Program-made: the position numbers and the translations under genes
From: Lasiodiplodia sp. COLG20
Lineage: Eukaryota > Ascomycota > Dothideomycetes > Botryosphaeriales > Botryosphaeriaceae
Assembly: GCA_009801085.1 (NCBI GenBank)
Contig: VNWV01000057.1
Coordinates: 1 to 48,579, forward strand
DNA: 48,579 bases
Direction of reading: 5' to 3'
Notes under the pieces: generated by a model
Seen by the model: only the letters and a program-made list of their open reading frames with translations
Told to the model about the DNA's origin: nothing
The model's database searches: none
Shown: one piece after another, positions 11,044 through 22,521 of the stretch
Numbering within the stretch: position 1 is the stretch's first letter
How the letters are laid out: every line of letters begins with the position of its first letter

Positions 11044-12523
11044 GAGATTGACACGGGCTCGTTACAGGAGTAACGGCCTATCTCACTCCCAGCAGTACAG
11101 TATTTCTAGCATGAACGGATACTATATCGTCCTCTCGCCCAGCGCGTGAGATAAGAACTGATTCTGCCGCAGCTTGACGCTCGCACATTGTTCGTTGCTG
11201 TTGTCCGATAGGATGTCCAGTCGTCTCGATATCCACGCCTTTTTTACTGGGTTTGCCATCCTGTTTTTCTGTTTGTGTGTGTGTCTGTCTGCCTATCTAT
11301 TTACGTGTTTTCCCTTATTATTTTATGAGATTCCCTTCTGGTGGATGCGCAGCCCACATATAAATAGGTTGACCTTACTTCCTCACCTGCGCCTAGAGGA
11401 GACGCGGAAGTCGAGCTTGGTTCAGGGCTTCCCTCTGACGTACTATCTGGTGGAGCGTGATGCGCTCTTGGTGCGGTGTTGCTCCTCGTTGATTCTCCTT
11501 CTCTTTGCCTTTTTTTTTTCTCTCAGAAATAGAAATGATGGCAAATCGAGACCATCCCCGAATCGCAGATATACGTGGGATGTTTTATTCGATGATGTGG
11601 ACTGCGGTGCTGGCTTCGATTTGACCGGATTTGCATACTGTTCGCTGATTTGCAGCGGGAATAGCGCTCGATGAAAGGAGTACGATGCCTTTGCCACTGG
11701 TTTGGAGGATCGAGTTAGATTTCAGTATATTGAAAGGAGGGGGTGGTAGGTAGGCAGGTACGCATGATCTATACCTTTTCTTGGTGACTCACGACACGTT
11801 TGTAGATTTTACGTCGAATTACTCTGTTGCTTCTGCAGACTGCGGCAGGTAGCAGGTCGCCGGCGTCCGTGTTGGGTTTAACAGGTGATCTTATCAGTAA
11901 TGTACGCGCGTTTGGAAAGGGTTTGGCGGACGGGCGTTATTTTGCTTCATTCATTTTGATACGCTCACTATTTGCAGCTTCCTCTGCCTTCGCCTATACG
12001 TACTTCTAGCTCAACGTTTTCATCTCTCCTCTATTCATATTCTGTAGGACCATTGGCAGCGCAAGTATCGTTGCACAGAGAGCATTGCCGTAGAACGTCT
12101 GCGCGAAGAACAGCAGGCTCTAGAACAAGATATTACCAACTATGCCTCAGCAAATTTCTTTACGACGAGTAACGTGTGGGTAGTACAAGCTATCCCTCCA
12201 ACGTAAATGGACAATTATTAGTCTCACATTTACGTCCGGTTCATCACTTCAGCTACCAGTGGCATAAGGAAAGCAAGTTTCCGTTAGCTTTCGGCCACAA
12301 TATCCATCTATACTTGGTGTTGAGAAGAAATCGATGAATCGTGGCAAAAATAATGAACAACAGTAAGGTTTGCCAAAACCCAAATGAAATTACAGGAGGA
12401 ACATCTCCGGAACTCTAGGAAGACTCGTTTGCCGTATCACATTTACTCTAGTTGTCATAGTTTAGTGTGCCTATTCGACTACATAGGCCTGTCCTGTAAC
12501 TAATGCCTATCTCTAGTAAAGTC
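11044..12523. other. Convergent intergenic region
   Basis: This lies between the plus-strand HMG gene and the minus-strand permease. It is more AT-rich than the flanking coding DNA. An open frame at about 11213-11674 on the plus strand encodes a hydrophobic peptide but sits in the likely 3' UTR, is T-run driven and matches nothing. A decayed inverted-repeat element lies at 12174-12275. Confidence 0.5.
12174..12275. mobile_element. Relic of the GTCCGGAC MITE (hairpin core only)
   Basis: The sequence keeps the order of the family core: TGGGTAG, AAGCTATC, an ACGTAAATG arm, AATTATTA in the loop, then CACATTTACGTCCGG and CTTCA-CTACC. Several substitutions separate it from intact copies, and no terminal repeat with a TA duplication is recognisable. 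It is therefore an old, truncated copy. Confidence 0.6.
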
Positions 12524-14278
12524 TCACAGAATATAACGAAAGCCCACCGGCCGTGCCTCGCCCTCACCCGCATGGGCTGCCACGTCCTCGGAATCCCGCA
12601 GCTCCCTCTGCTCCATCTTCCGGTTGTCTCTGGCCAGAATCAGCCTGATGATGAAGGCCAGGATAGTGACGAAGAGGGCGGTGCCTGAGGTGGCGCCGCC
12701 GCCGGGGATGTAGCGCGGGCCGGACGAAGCAGGGTACATGTAAGGGCCGTAAATGTTGGCGCTATTGCCGACCATGTTGGCGAAGGAGATGCAGGCGCTA
12801 CGTTTGACGAGCGGTCGGGGGAACGAGTTGGCGACCCAAGTGATAATGATTTGGTAGCCGGCTACGGCGCCCATCTGTTGTGCCGTTGAGGTCAGTACCA
12901 GGGGGAGGAAAGCAGGAGATGGAGGTGCAATGGCTTACCGGCATCAAGAAAATGGCAAAGAAGCGAGCGGGGATATTCAGCGTGGCGATACAGATGATAT
13001 TACCAACGCACGAGATCATACTCAGGCACATGATATGAATGCTGCGGTCACCCGTCTTGCCTGAAGTCCAGGTCACGAGTAGGCCAACAAGGAAAGTGGC
13101 AATCCAAACGGGGGCGGTGATGAGCAGCGTCTCAATGGTGCCGTAGCCTAGGGTTTCGATAACGGTGGGGAAGAAGTACTGGAACGTTTGTGTGAGCAGC
13201 GACGCGTGCTGTAATAGCGTGAAGATGTATAGTTTCGGATCACGCATCGCCAGTTTGACGCCCTCCAGAACGGAAGATGCCTCTGCGTCATCGGCCTCGC
13301 CCGTGTCGTCCAGCAGTCGCCACTGAGCATAGCTTCGCTCTTCAGGCGTTAGCCAGCGCGTGTTGGCCGGATAGTCGGGCAGGACAACAGCAGCGACGAT
13401 GGCGACGCCAACGGTGATGACGCCTGTGGCTTATGAGTATGGGTATTGTCAACGTGGCTTATGGCACTGACCTTCAATGATGAACAGCCATCTCCACCCA
13501 GATATCCCGTGAACATTGTGGAGATTTCCGAGGCAACCGGCGCCCAAGAGTCCTCCGAAAGCGTTTGCCAGGGCACTGCCGGCGTAGAACCTCGAGATGC
13601 GGTGCGCCAATTCGGCACGTGTGTACCACGAACTCATCAAAAAGACAGCACCGGCAAAGAAAGGGGCTTCGGCGAATCCGAGCATGAAACGTGCGGCGAT
13701 CAGGCCACTAAAGTTGTGCACCGCAGCCTGGGCGGCGGAAATGGCGCCCCAGATTCCCATGCAAATTCCCAGGTACATGGACGGGCGGATGCGGGTGAGG
13801 AGAAGGTTGGAAGGAATTTGCATAAGGAGGTAGCCCTGGGGCGGGATATAAGCCATTGGTTTACAAACGCAGCAAAGTACTTACCACGAAGAGAATGCTG
13901 GTAGCAAGATTGTAATTGGTGCCCGTCATGTTCAAGTCCTCCTCGAGCGTGCCGAGCCGGGCCTGTGCGAGGTTGCTGTCGAATGTCAACACAAGGGTAG
14001 TTGAAGCGTGACGGTGTCGCTGACCTCCGGTCCAGAAAGTTGAGCAGGTACATCAAGATGAGCAGCGGCAACAGGTGCCAATCGACCTTCCGCATGAGCT
14101 TCTTGTGCATATAGTGATGCCACTCCTCGTCCTTGGCCTCGAATTCTCTGTAGAGGGCGGCCTGTTCCTCGTCAACGCCCTTTTGCGGCGTGGGGAGCAC
14201 TCCATCGGCCTTGTCTGGCTCTGGATACTCGATGAAGTCGGCTGTCGGCTTCGAGTCCTCGTCGTGGTGCAATGCCAT
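12524..14278 (-). CDS. MFS transporter, anion:cation symporter (Dal5/allantoate permease-like) family
   Basis: Spliced model of 514 residues on the minus strand: exons 14278-14025, 13975-13885, 13835-13472, 13423-12939 and 12874-12524, with introns of 48-64 nt. Signature segments appear in order: a hydrophilic N-terminus ending KVDWHLLPLLILMYLLNFLD, then RSNLAQARLGTLEEDLNMTG, then GYLLMQIPSNLLLTRIRPS, then RFMLGFAEAPFFAGAVFLMSSWY, and the later SGWRWLFIIEG. These are hallmarks of the fungal ACS family (allantoate, nicotinate, pantothenate and biotin permeases). About 12 membrane segments are expected, in the plasma membrane. The substrate cannot be read from the sequence. The start is the first ATG of the frame (MALHHDEDSK); the open frame extends upstream only through a TTG. 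The next gene upstream is on the same strand, about 1 kb away, so co-transcription is unlikely. Confidence 0.9.
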
Positions 14279-15307
14279 GTCTGCTTGGTGTCGGAGGGAT
14301 GAAGGAGGCAAACGCGCGCGGGCTGAAGCCGGTAGGCGGGATGATTTTATGGGAAGCCATGTCGGAAGCCATTCTCCACCGCTTCAGTGGCCGAGCGGAA
14401 ACTAATCCGCTAAGAGGCGTTATCCCCACAGATAATGTTCATATGCAGCACGCGGTCGTACGAGATACGCGCGGTTAGGACAAACGGGTAAACCGTTCGG
14501 CTCTGGCAGCTGTGGGTCTGGGCAGTGGCCAACGTGACGTTGGTGCTGGAGCGCGGGGAAGAGGTGAGATCCAAGCTCGAAGCGGGAAGCTTGGTTGTGG
14601 GGCTGGCAGCCTGTGACGCGGGGAAAAGACGCGGAGGAACGCCCACGTCGATCACCCCGGCTTTTGACCTTCGCGGGCTTTTGCCCCGAACCCGCGAGCC
14701 GCGGCTTTCTTTCCGTCGGGAAATCGTCTTGCTGTGTAACCTCTCGTCGGCAATTGTTGTTGTTGCCGATGGATCTGACTGGCGGTTGCTGCTTCCTCTT
14801 CAGGCAGCCTGCGTACTCGGCAGTTCCCATGCGGTAGTCTCATGCACGGATCAGGCTGACGTGCCGCCGCCAGCAGCATACACCTTGGTGCTTGGGAATG
14901 TCAAGCAAATGACTCATGGTGGCTTGTACCTTAACTCGACATCAGCCCTCAGCAGCCCTCACTACGTCCCGCAAGATAATTGATATCCGGGCTTTTCGAC
15001 CTAGTCGTTCAACCAAATCGGTACAGGCAATTTCGTCGTGCTGATCCCTTCGTAGATTTGTTTACCTTGAAGCGTGTCATTGGAAGAGCATCGGGTTCGA
15101 AGCTATTTGATTGTTAAGCAGGTAGAACGTCGAGAAGCAAATGGGATTCCTTCACCTATACATCCGAGGTACAGAGGGGTAATTGTTTTTTGCTCATGCC
15201 GTGGGCAGTTGAAGCTATCGTCCGGACAAGAGCGTCGAGTTAAACAACACGTCCGGCTGATGGCTTCCACTACCCAATTAGTTCAGAGTCAGATTCGTAT
15301 ATCCACT
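14279..15307. other. Intergenic region, permease promoter side
   Basis: This contains the promoter of the ACS permease and the 3' region of the phosphate transporter. Open frames are short and unconvincing. A partial MITE lies at 15170-15280. Confidence 0.5.
15170..15280. mobile_element. Truncated GTCCGGAC MITE
   Basis: The left end reads TACAGAGGGGTA, matching the terminal repeat of intact copies. A T-rich stretch follows, then the core palindrome: GTGGGCAGTTGAAGCTATCG plus TCCGGAC, and the return arm ACGTCCGG-TGATGGCTTCCACTACCCA. The right terminal repeat is missing. Confidence 0.75.
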
Positions 15308-17248
15308 TCAAACCCTCCGGACCCACCTCCTCCAACCCCTTCTCGTAACCCCCTCCATCCCCTCGGAGTCCACCACGCTGGATCCGGCTTCAACCGCCGT
15401 CTTCTCCGCCCTTGCTGCCTCCATGCCCTTCCCCAGCTCTTCGAGCGTCTTGCTAGACAGCCGGAGGCCGTTCCGCCCATCCCTCTTCTTCTGCACCTCG
15501 GGAATCCAGGCCCACGAGAACAGCGTCCCAGTCAGCATGACGCAGCCAAAGACGACGAAGACGTAACCGAGATTCTCCTCGGTCACATCATCGGCTTTGA
15601 CCCCTTCGAAGGTAGCCTGACGCAGGATCCACTGCACGAGGACGGAGCCGAGCTTACCACAGGCGGCCGATATACCGTGGCAGACGCAACGGTAGCGAGT
15701 GGGGAAGATTTCGGCCGGGATGATGAACGTGAGGGTGTTGGCGCCGAGGTTGAACAGGAAGTAGATGAAGCCGACGAGGACGATGGAGACGGCGTGGAAG
15801 CCTGTGTCGTTGGTGGCGAAGATGACGCCGCCAGTGACGAGGAAGAGCGCGCCAAGCACCACAAATGAGAAGGTCATGGCATGCCGCCGCGGCAGGTAGT
15901 CGCCCGCCATGACGAAGACGGTGGAGCCGAGGATCGAGCCAATGCTAGCGGTGATCATGTTGCGCTTTGCGCCCTCGACGAGGGTAGCGTAGATGTTGTT
16001 GCCGTCATTGCGCGCATACAGGTGGCTTGGTGCCAGCACGTTCCATGTCGGGACCCATCCGCCCAGTGCGGCGACACGGGCGTCGCGCTCAGAGCCTTTG
16101 AGCCAGAGTTTGGCCAGCGTACGCGGGTTTCCCATACCGAGACCGTAGAAGGCAAAGTCGACAAGCCACCACGTGGTTGAGGTGCCGACGAGGTACCAGA
16201 TGTTTCCCTGGACGATGAAATAATCGTAGAGGTCGGAGCGCGAGAACTGGACTGGGAGTGGCGGCTCGCCCATGTCCATCATGTAATTGCTGCCCCTCGT
16301 GTGTCTGAGCGGGGCGTGAGAGTCGGGTTCTGGAATGCCGCCGCCGTACACCTGGTCGGTGTTCTTGAATGCGCTGTCACCGTCATTGCGAACTTCTAGC
16401 TCGTAGAGGCCGGGATCCTTGATCAAGAAGCGGAAGACGATGGCGAGAAGGGCTGGGATGGCGCCGACGCCAGTGACCCAGCGCCATATTCTGTCAACCT
16501 GCTGGGCGCAATCGGCAATGCTTGGGTCTGAGCACTTGTCGAGCTGATGGTTGCGATTGTAGCCCATGACGACACCAATGCCGACAAGGTTTGCAAGGAG
16601 CTGCCCCAGGGGCTGCATCAGGAACACGGCCCCCATCATACGCGCGCGCGCGTGGGTGGGAGACCATCTGTATGGAGGATTAGCAGGCTGTCGTGGATGC
16701 GGAATGGGCATGGGTTTACTCGGCAGTGATGACAGCACTAAGAGGGTATTCGGCTCCAATGCCTATGCCCATCATGAAACGCCAGGCGAGGAGCCAGGCA
16801 AGGATGTCCATGGAGCCCTCGCCCCTGGAGGAGGAGGCGACGCCTAAAGTGGAGAAGATGACAATAACCAGCTCGACGCCGTACAGCCGGGTCCGCCCGA
16901 ACTTGTCGGCAAAGATGCCGAAGACAATCTGGCCAACAATGGAGCCGACGAGAGTGGTCATGTTGATCAGGAACTCCTTCTGGGTGTCGTCTTCGCCAGG
17001 CCAGTAGACAAAGTACAGGGCGTTGATGATGACATTGAAGGTAAACAGATTGTAGGAGTCTGTCACGAAACCCGAGGCGGCAACGGCCCACACGAGCCAA
17101 TTGAAGGAGTTGCCGTCGATTGTGCGCCTGATGATGTGCAGCTGCTGGGTGCGGGTCTAGTGGGCGATCAGCAGCGGCTCTGCGGGAGGGCGCTAGCCCG
17201 GGAACTCACAAAGGCAGACGCGTCGGGGATGTGGTGGATCGAGTTCAT
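15308..17248 (-). CDS. Inorganic phosphate:H+ symporter (Pho84/PHS family, MFS)
   Basis: Spliced model of 611 residues: exons 17248-17210, 17156-16720 and 16667-15308 on the minus strand. The first exon encodes MNSIHHIPDASAF; introns are 53 and 52 nt. The second exon opens with a conserved block (RRTIDGNSFNWLVWAVAASG, then FVTDSYNLF). The family signature is GIGIGAEYPLSAVITAEW followed by SPTHARARMMGAVFLMQPLG, with the splice junction inside the GAA codon of ITAEW. A central loop after KDPGLYELEVRND and a second half with PAEIFPTRYRCVCHGISAAC agree with fungal Pho84-type transporters, whose usual length (about 570-610) also fits. It should import phosphate with protons across the plasma membrane. 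It is divergent from the gene at 17579 with 330 bp between the starts. I saw no CACGTG Pho4-type site there, so regulation by the PHO pathway is not visible. Confidence 0.93.
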
Positions 17249-17578
17249 TTTGACGGCTGGTCACATAGTCCAGGCGCGGCTCGGCGAGCTGGCAGTGGCC
17301 GTGGGGGTGCCGGCGCGGAGGAGAGCTGGGGGATGAAAGATGCAGCAGGATCAGACAAGTGCCGGCCATTGGCTGTGCCGCTTTGGCCCCGTAAGTGCAG
17401 ACATAAGCGGGAGGAGCGCCGTCCCCGCCACACGCAGCTCCACTGCCGGTTGCCTTTCTCGCCCTCGCGGGCATCGCGGCCCGCTCCTCACGCGACGCGA
17501 TGCGAGGCAGCTCGCCTTTATTTTTTCCAAGACCTCGCTCGCTTCAGTTCGAAGTCACTCGCCTCCTTCGCAGCTGCA

Positions 17579-19570
17579 ATGTCCTCCCCCGCCGCCCTGG
17601 ACTCGGCCATCGCGAAGTCGTCGCAGCTTTCCAAGATCATCTGGGCCAGCTCCTCCACCACCCACGTTGCCGTCAAGCAGCTCGTCAGCCACTCGGCCCG
17701 CCTGAGCAGCGCCCTCGTCCGCCTTCGCTCCCTGCCCACCGCCCACCATGCCCTCCAGCACGCCGTCGACGCCTGCGACGGCAAGCTGGACGAGTGCGCC
17801 GCCTTCATCGACCAATGCATATCGTTCCGTCGCGACGCGCCGGGCGACCGCAACGCCTTTCCTGCCGCCCGCGCTCTGGTGCTGGCCGCCGACCTCCTGA
17901 CGCGCACCGAGCAGCTTGAAGAGCTGCTCCGGGTCCACGGGTGGGTGTTCGTCCGCCGGAGTTGCTGAATTCGTGCGCTAAACCCGAAGCAAGAATTGAC
18001 GCTGCGTCCTCTGCCCGCCCCGCTGCCGCGCCGCGCGAAGAGATCCTCCGCACTGTTGCCGGAGACGAAGCCAGCTCCGTAGCCGCGTGTTCCGTGATAG
18101 ACGACGGCCACCAAGTCCGCGGCCGCTACCAACTCAAGCGGAAATTCGACGTCTCGCGCAACCGTGCCCCAGCCCACTACTCGCCCGAGGTCGGCGCCCA
18201 AGCAACACCGTCCATCCAGCCCTCCTCGCTCGGATCAACATGTAGCCCGTCCATCTTCACGGCCTCTCCCAGTCTGCAGCAAAGCTCCATGACCAGCTAC
18301 ACTTCTTCAAGAAGAGCGCCACGAGACACCTCGCCTGTCCGCAAAAAGCTCCCTTCTTTGTCTCTTGGCCCCGCTTCTCTGCCTGCCCACGTCGCTGTGC
18401 TGTGAGTTTATTCTGCCGTCCATGCCCACCCCTCTGACTGTGGATAGACGTTTGTACACCAAAGAAAGCTCGAATTTGCCCCGAGACATCCAATTGCTCG
18501 GCTGGCGGAAGAGCACCCACCCGGATGGAAGCGTGATAACATGGTCCATACAGGAATCAGAGGACGAGTTTGTGCATTACCGTAAGCCTGCCCGTTGACC
18601 CGCGCGAGCCACGAGCCCTGATTCTTGCCACAGTGCCCCACAACGCTTTTCCTCTCACCCTTCACAAGGATCACAACGAAGGATCAATCGTCCAGTTCAG
18701 CACTCTCCACAAAGTCGCTCTAAGGTCCGAGAGCTCGGAGCGTTTCTTCTCATCCACCCGCGTCGTTTATGAATTTGTCCAAGACGAGCCTTTTATCTGT
18801 TTTCAAGAAGACATTCGCCATAAGCATCTTGTTGATGTCTTCAATTTCCATCTGATCTTGAGCAACCGGAGCGGCTCAAGTACCTATGGTGAGGCCATCC
18901 ATGGCCACGTGAAATTTTGGCGGGATCGCGACCCGCCCTTCCACCACTCAATATCCTTCTTTGGCAACCACGCAGGGAAGGACTTGGAGTTCCCCATCCT
19001 CCGGTTCAATGCCCAGACCGCACCAAGGAGACTAGAGAAGAGAGTAAGGCTCTCCTTCGCCCTGCCTGCGAAGGGGAGCCAGAACAAAAGCTCATTCAGG
19101 GGCTTGTTCAGGCGCTCCCAGAGCAGCGAGGCATCAACGCCTGTGATAGACGATCTTTCCACTGTCTCACGACCGCCACCTCAGCTGGCAGCGCTCATGA
19201 GTGACCTGAAATATCTCGACCTGCGTTTCGATTCGGTCGAAGGTAAGCGGACCCCACCCTTCAGTGTGTCCCACAGTCCTTTGCTTACAGCTCATGCGCA
19301 GATTTCGATCGCTTCATAAAATCCTTCCAAGAAGTCCGGGCTGCTGACGAAGCTCGCTCGGCCTTTTCTTTGGCCGACATGTCTGCCGAGTTGGAACACG
19401 CTTCCGTGCCTGGCGAGCTACCTGCTGATCGTGAAAAAGCAGAGTTGGAAGCGTTGTTGCTCAATTCTCCAACCATCCCGGCAAGGGCCGAGTCTGAGGC
19501 AATCTCGCCACCGATATCGCCAATGATACAGCCACGGCTGGAAACAATGGCAGGCCGGCTGCGCATATGA
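17579..19570 (+). CDS. Conserved-looking fungal protein of unknown function, 593 residues
   Basis: I do not recognise a family. The spliced model uses exons 17579-17940, 17994-18401, 18448-18581, 18634-19242 and 19302-19570, with introns of 46-59 nt, all in frame. Residues 1-120 are predicted helical and Ala/Leu-rich with few prolines (MSSPAALDSAIAKSSQLSKI), like a bundle or oligomerisation module. Residues about 121-260 are Ser/Pro/Arg-rich and probably disordered. The rest begins with a compact, aromatic-rich, probably beta-structured region (LPRDIQLLGWRK, GSVITWSIQ, RVVYEFVQDEPFICFQED, HGHVKFWRDRDPPF) and ends in a short acidic helical stretch (AELEHASVPGEL). There is no signal peptide or membrane segment. 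It shares a 330 bp divergent promoter with the phosphate transporter. Intron 1 uses a less usual GTGGGT donor, so that junction is the least certain. Confidence 0.72.
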
Positions 19571-19873
19571 AGGGATACAACCATTTCATTTGCTGCATCA
19601 ACAAATTATCTCTGAGGTTCTGGATGGTCACGGCTAGAGAGTGCTTTGCTGGTCTGTCACTTCACATGCACGAAAGTGAACGAGCCGCCTTTCCGCATCC
19701 GTCGCTCGCTTATCTCCGCTTTCGTGTTCTCCCCGGCGGGGACGAGTCGAGACCGTTGGCTCGGCATATCTTACTGCCTTTGGACCAATAACCTGCTGTC
19801 CCTTTCCCGAACGTTGCGGAGCTGCGAGATAGATGATTGGTGCTCCCCACAAAAGGCTTGTTGCCGCGAAGCC

Positions 19874-20121
19874 TACAGGGAGGTATTGCAGCCAACGGCT
19901 AGCGTGAATTTATTTTTCGCCCATACCATGGGTGGTCGAAGCTATCATCCGGATGTAAATAATGTGGCATTAATAACTATACATTCACGTCCGGATGATA
20001 GCCTCAACTACCCACACGTTTTCTTTTTTCATATAAAAAAAAAGGAGGCATACTTACGCTATGTTCTAGGGCCCTGCTTTTCTTCGCGCTAGCCATGGGC
20101 TGCAGTACGTAGCCCTCTGTA
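19874..20121. mobile_element. Intact GTCCGGAC MITE with TA ends (248 bp)
   Basis: The element begins TACAGGGAGGTATTGCAGCC and ends GGCTGCAG-ACGTAGCCCTCTGTA, so the outer ends are imperfect inverted repeats bounded by TA. Inside is the family palindrome: ATGGGTGGTCGAAGCTATCA then TCCGGATGTAAA, an AT-rich loop, and the return arm ending in CAACTACCCA. An A-rich tract and a segment reading GTTCTAGGGCCCTGC precede the right end. No open frame is present, so it is non-autonomous. TA ends and a CAG start are typical of Tc1/mariner-related elements (inference). Confidence 0.85.
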
Positions 20122-20407
20122 CACAGAAACACGAGCCGCTAACTGACTGATTGGCGCACTCCAGGTTTGGACTAACGGTTTCAGGATGTTATGCTCTCAG
20201 GATTTCAGCACATGCCAGAGATACTCGCACATGCCAGCTGAACTCGCCAGAGTTCCATGGATAGTCGTAATTTCTAACTTCGACTCAGCCGCGTAAGCAC
20301 GGCCGGTGGCATTGCTCCGAGTATATCCCTGCTTTCAGATTCCAGCTCTCGTTCACGCCGTGTGTGAAATGATTCAATGAGGGCTTTTTAGTGCTTACAG
20401 GTGGTCA

Positions 20408-20414
20408 TATATAA
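20408..20414 (+). promoter_or_regulatory. TATA-like box of the DUF2235 gene
   Basis: TATATAA lies 58 nt upstream of the ATG at 20472. This is a plausible core-promoter distance for a fungal gene, but it is assigned from sequence alone. Confidence 0.35.
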
Positions 20415-20471
20415 GCTCGATCATACGCCCTTACCAAATTGCACATACAATCTTGCCTTCGTCTTCCAAAC

Positions 20472-22472
20472 ATGTCTTCAGAAGCTCAGCAAAGTCCCAG
20501 AAAGCGTCTCGTCATCTGCTGCGATGGAACTTGGCAAGTGGCAGATAGGGGCAGGGATAACACAACAGCGCTCTCCAACGTTGCGAAACTCAGTCGCATG
20601 ATCCACCCCGAGTCAGAGGGACCCAAGCCAATCCCACAGGTTGTCTACTACCAGTCTGGCGTCGGCACCACGACTCACAGCGCCCTGGACTACTTCACAT
20701 CGGGAGGTGTGGGCGTGGGCCTCGAGGACAATGTCCTGACAGCGTATCATTACCTCTCGACCAATTATAGCCCTGCAGATGACGGGCATGCGGCGGACGA
20801 GATATTTCTGTTTGGCTTTTCGCGCGGTGCTTTTACGGCGCGGGCTTTGGCGGGGCTTGTCACGGAGCTCGGACTGATGAAACCAGAGTACCTGAATGAG
20901 CTGCGGCGTGCCTATGCCCTGTACCGGAAGGTGGGCAACATGGCGGGCCAGCGCGACGTCGGAAACATCAGGTTCATTGACAAGGTCAACGCTCTGAAGA
21001 GCTTGTTGCAGGCGGAGGACTATCAACTGCTGTCGGAATTGCACGACGACGCAAACGACGAACCGAGGAAGGACAGCAAGATGTATTCGAGGGTGAAGAT
21101 CAAGGTGGTCGGAGTGTGGGATACGGTGAGTGGTTGTGTAGGAACCAAAGCAAGAGATGCTGATGTCAGGGGCAGGTAGGTGCACTGGGAATCCCGGACA
21201 GCTGGTTGTCTGAACGGTTGCCGTGGACCAACGGTCAGTTCAAGTTTCACGACGCGGCGCTCAATTCCAGTAGGTGCTCCTCGGGCTCCTGGTTTCGGAT
21301 CGAGCTAACGAAGGGCAGGAATCGAGAATGCCTTCCAAGCGCTCGCGCTCGACGAGCACCGCGGCGCATTCAAACCGACGCTCTGGTACCTGGACGACAA
21401 GTTCATTGAGGACAAGAAATATCCCAACCTCAAGCAATGCTGGTTTCCTGGCTTCCACGAATCCATCGGCGGCGGGGACACGCTGCTCAACCACTGGCTC
21501 ACCAAGATGCTGCCCGAGTCGGAAATGCACGACATCACGCTCGCCTGGATGTGCGACCAAATCGACGGTCTCGTGCACTTCGACGGCGAGGCGTGCAGGA
21601 AAATCCTTCTGAAGGACGACGCCGACCGCGTCAACTGGGCCACAGCCTACGAGGTCGACGTGGTGAACCTGTCGCTGCAGATCTTCCGGCTCAACATCCT
21701 CGGCGGCAGCCGCATCCGCACCCCTGGAATGTACCACGTCAACAACGCGCAGTGGGCGGCGCGCACCAACGAGACGATGCACCCCAGCGTACATTACCGC
21801 ATCGAGGCCACGCGGCGCCAGTGGCTCCCCTACGACCCGCCGGCGCTCGGCGGGAACCTCGGCTTCAACGTGCCGCTCCTGCCGCAGGTGGGGACGCCGC
21901 GGTGGCGGTGGGAGGAGAGCGCGACGGGCAACGGCGCCGTGTGGGTGCGGCCCGCCGTGCCGGCCATGTGGCCGCTGCACCCCAGGGAGGAGTCGGGGCG
22001 CGAGCTCAGCGAGTGGGTCATCCGCGAGGTCCACGGCAAGACGAACTTCGAGGCCGCGCTGCTGCCGCCGCGCCTGAAGCAGCGCCTGCGCAGGCGCAAC
22101 GACCGGCTGATCAACGAGGTCGCCGCCCACAGCCAGCAGGGTGACGTGAGGATGCAGTACTGGACCCGGACGACGTGGGGGCCTGCTGCCGACAAGGTGG
22201 GCGGCAAGATGGGGGCGAGGTGGCTGGCCGAGTCGCTGATGGCGGGCGCGAGAGGCGTGGGCGAGAGGGAGAAGGAGAGGTTGGGCGAGGTGGTGGTGCA
22301 CGCGGGGGTGAGGGAGGCCGTCAGGCATGGGCACGACGAGATTGGCGGCTTGGTGCCGGCCATGAAGGAAGGGAAAGGCGGGAAGAAGGGTGGGAAGCTC
22401 GGCGGGGTTGATGGTGGTGGCGTGGAAGGGGAGAATGCTGTAATGAACGGCGGGGAGGTGAAGGCTTTCTGA
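20472..22472 (+). CDS. DUF2235 (Tle1-like phospholipase fold) alpha/beta hydrolase
   Basis: Spliced model of 633 residues: exons 20472-21125, 21176-21269 and 21319-22472; introns of 50 and 49 nt. Motifs in order: RLVICCDGTW (residues 12-21), YYQSGVGT (59-66), EIFLFGFSRGAFTARALAG with the GxSxG nucleophile S117, then KVVGVWDT|VGALGIP across the first intron and LKQCWFPGFHESIGGG. These are the signature segments of DUF2235, related to the catalytic domain of bacterial Tle1 phospholipases. Fungi carry many copies of unknown substrate, so lipase or esterase activity is inferred. The last 100 residues are Gly/Lys/Glu-rich and probably disordered. The start is the first ATG of the frame. The gene converges on the minus-strand membrane protein, with only 49 bp between stop codons. 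Confidence 0.9.
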
Positions 22473-22521
22473 TAGGTTTACCAACGCTAGCTTTCGGGTG
22501 TCAACTGCTCCTCCCACGACG

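Larger units (their letters stand above)
19571..20471. other. Intergenic region carrying an intact MITE
   Basis: This is the 3' region of the 593-residue gene and the promoter of the DUF2235 gene. An intact inverted-repeat element occupies 19874-20121, and a TATA-like box lies at 20408. No coding sequence is recognised. Confidence 0.55.

Noticed and set aside
11213..11674. Hydrophobic peptide downstream of the HMG-box gene
   Set aside because: It lies in the probable 3' UTR, its hydrophobicity follows T-rich runs, and it matches no family.
14385..14440. TGGCCGAGCGG, resembling the A box of a serine or leucine tRNA
   Set aside because: No B box of the GGTTCGANTCC type follows at a suitable distance and no cloverleaf can be drawn.
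12524..17248. Two adjacent minus-strand transporters as an uptake cluster
   Set aside because: They belong to unrelated MFS families, are about 1 kb apart with a MITE fragment between them, and have no catabolic enzyme or regulator beside them.
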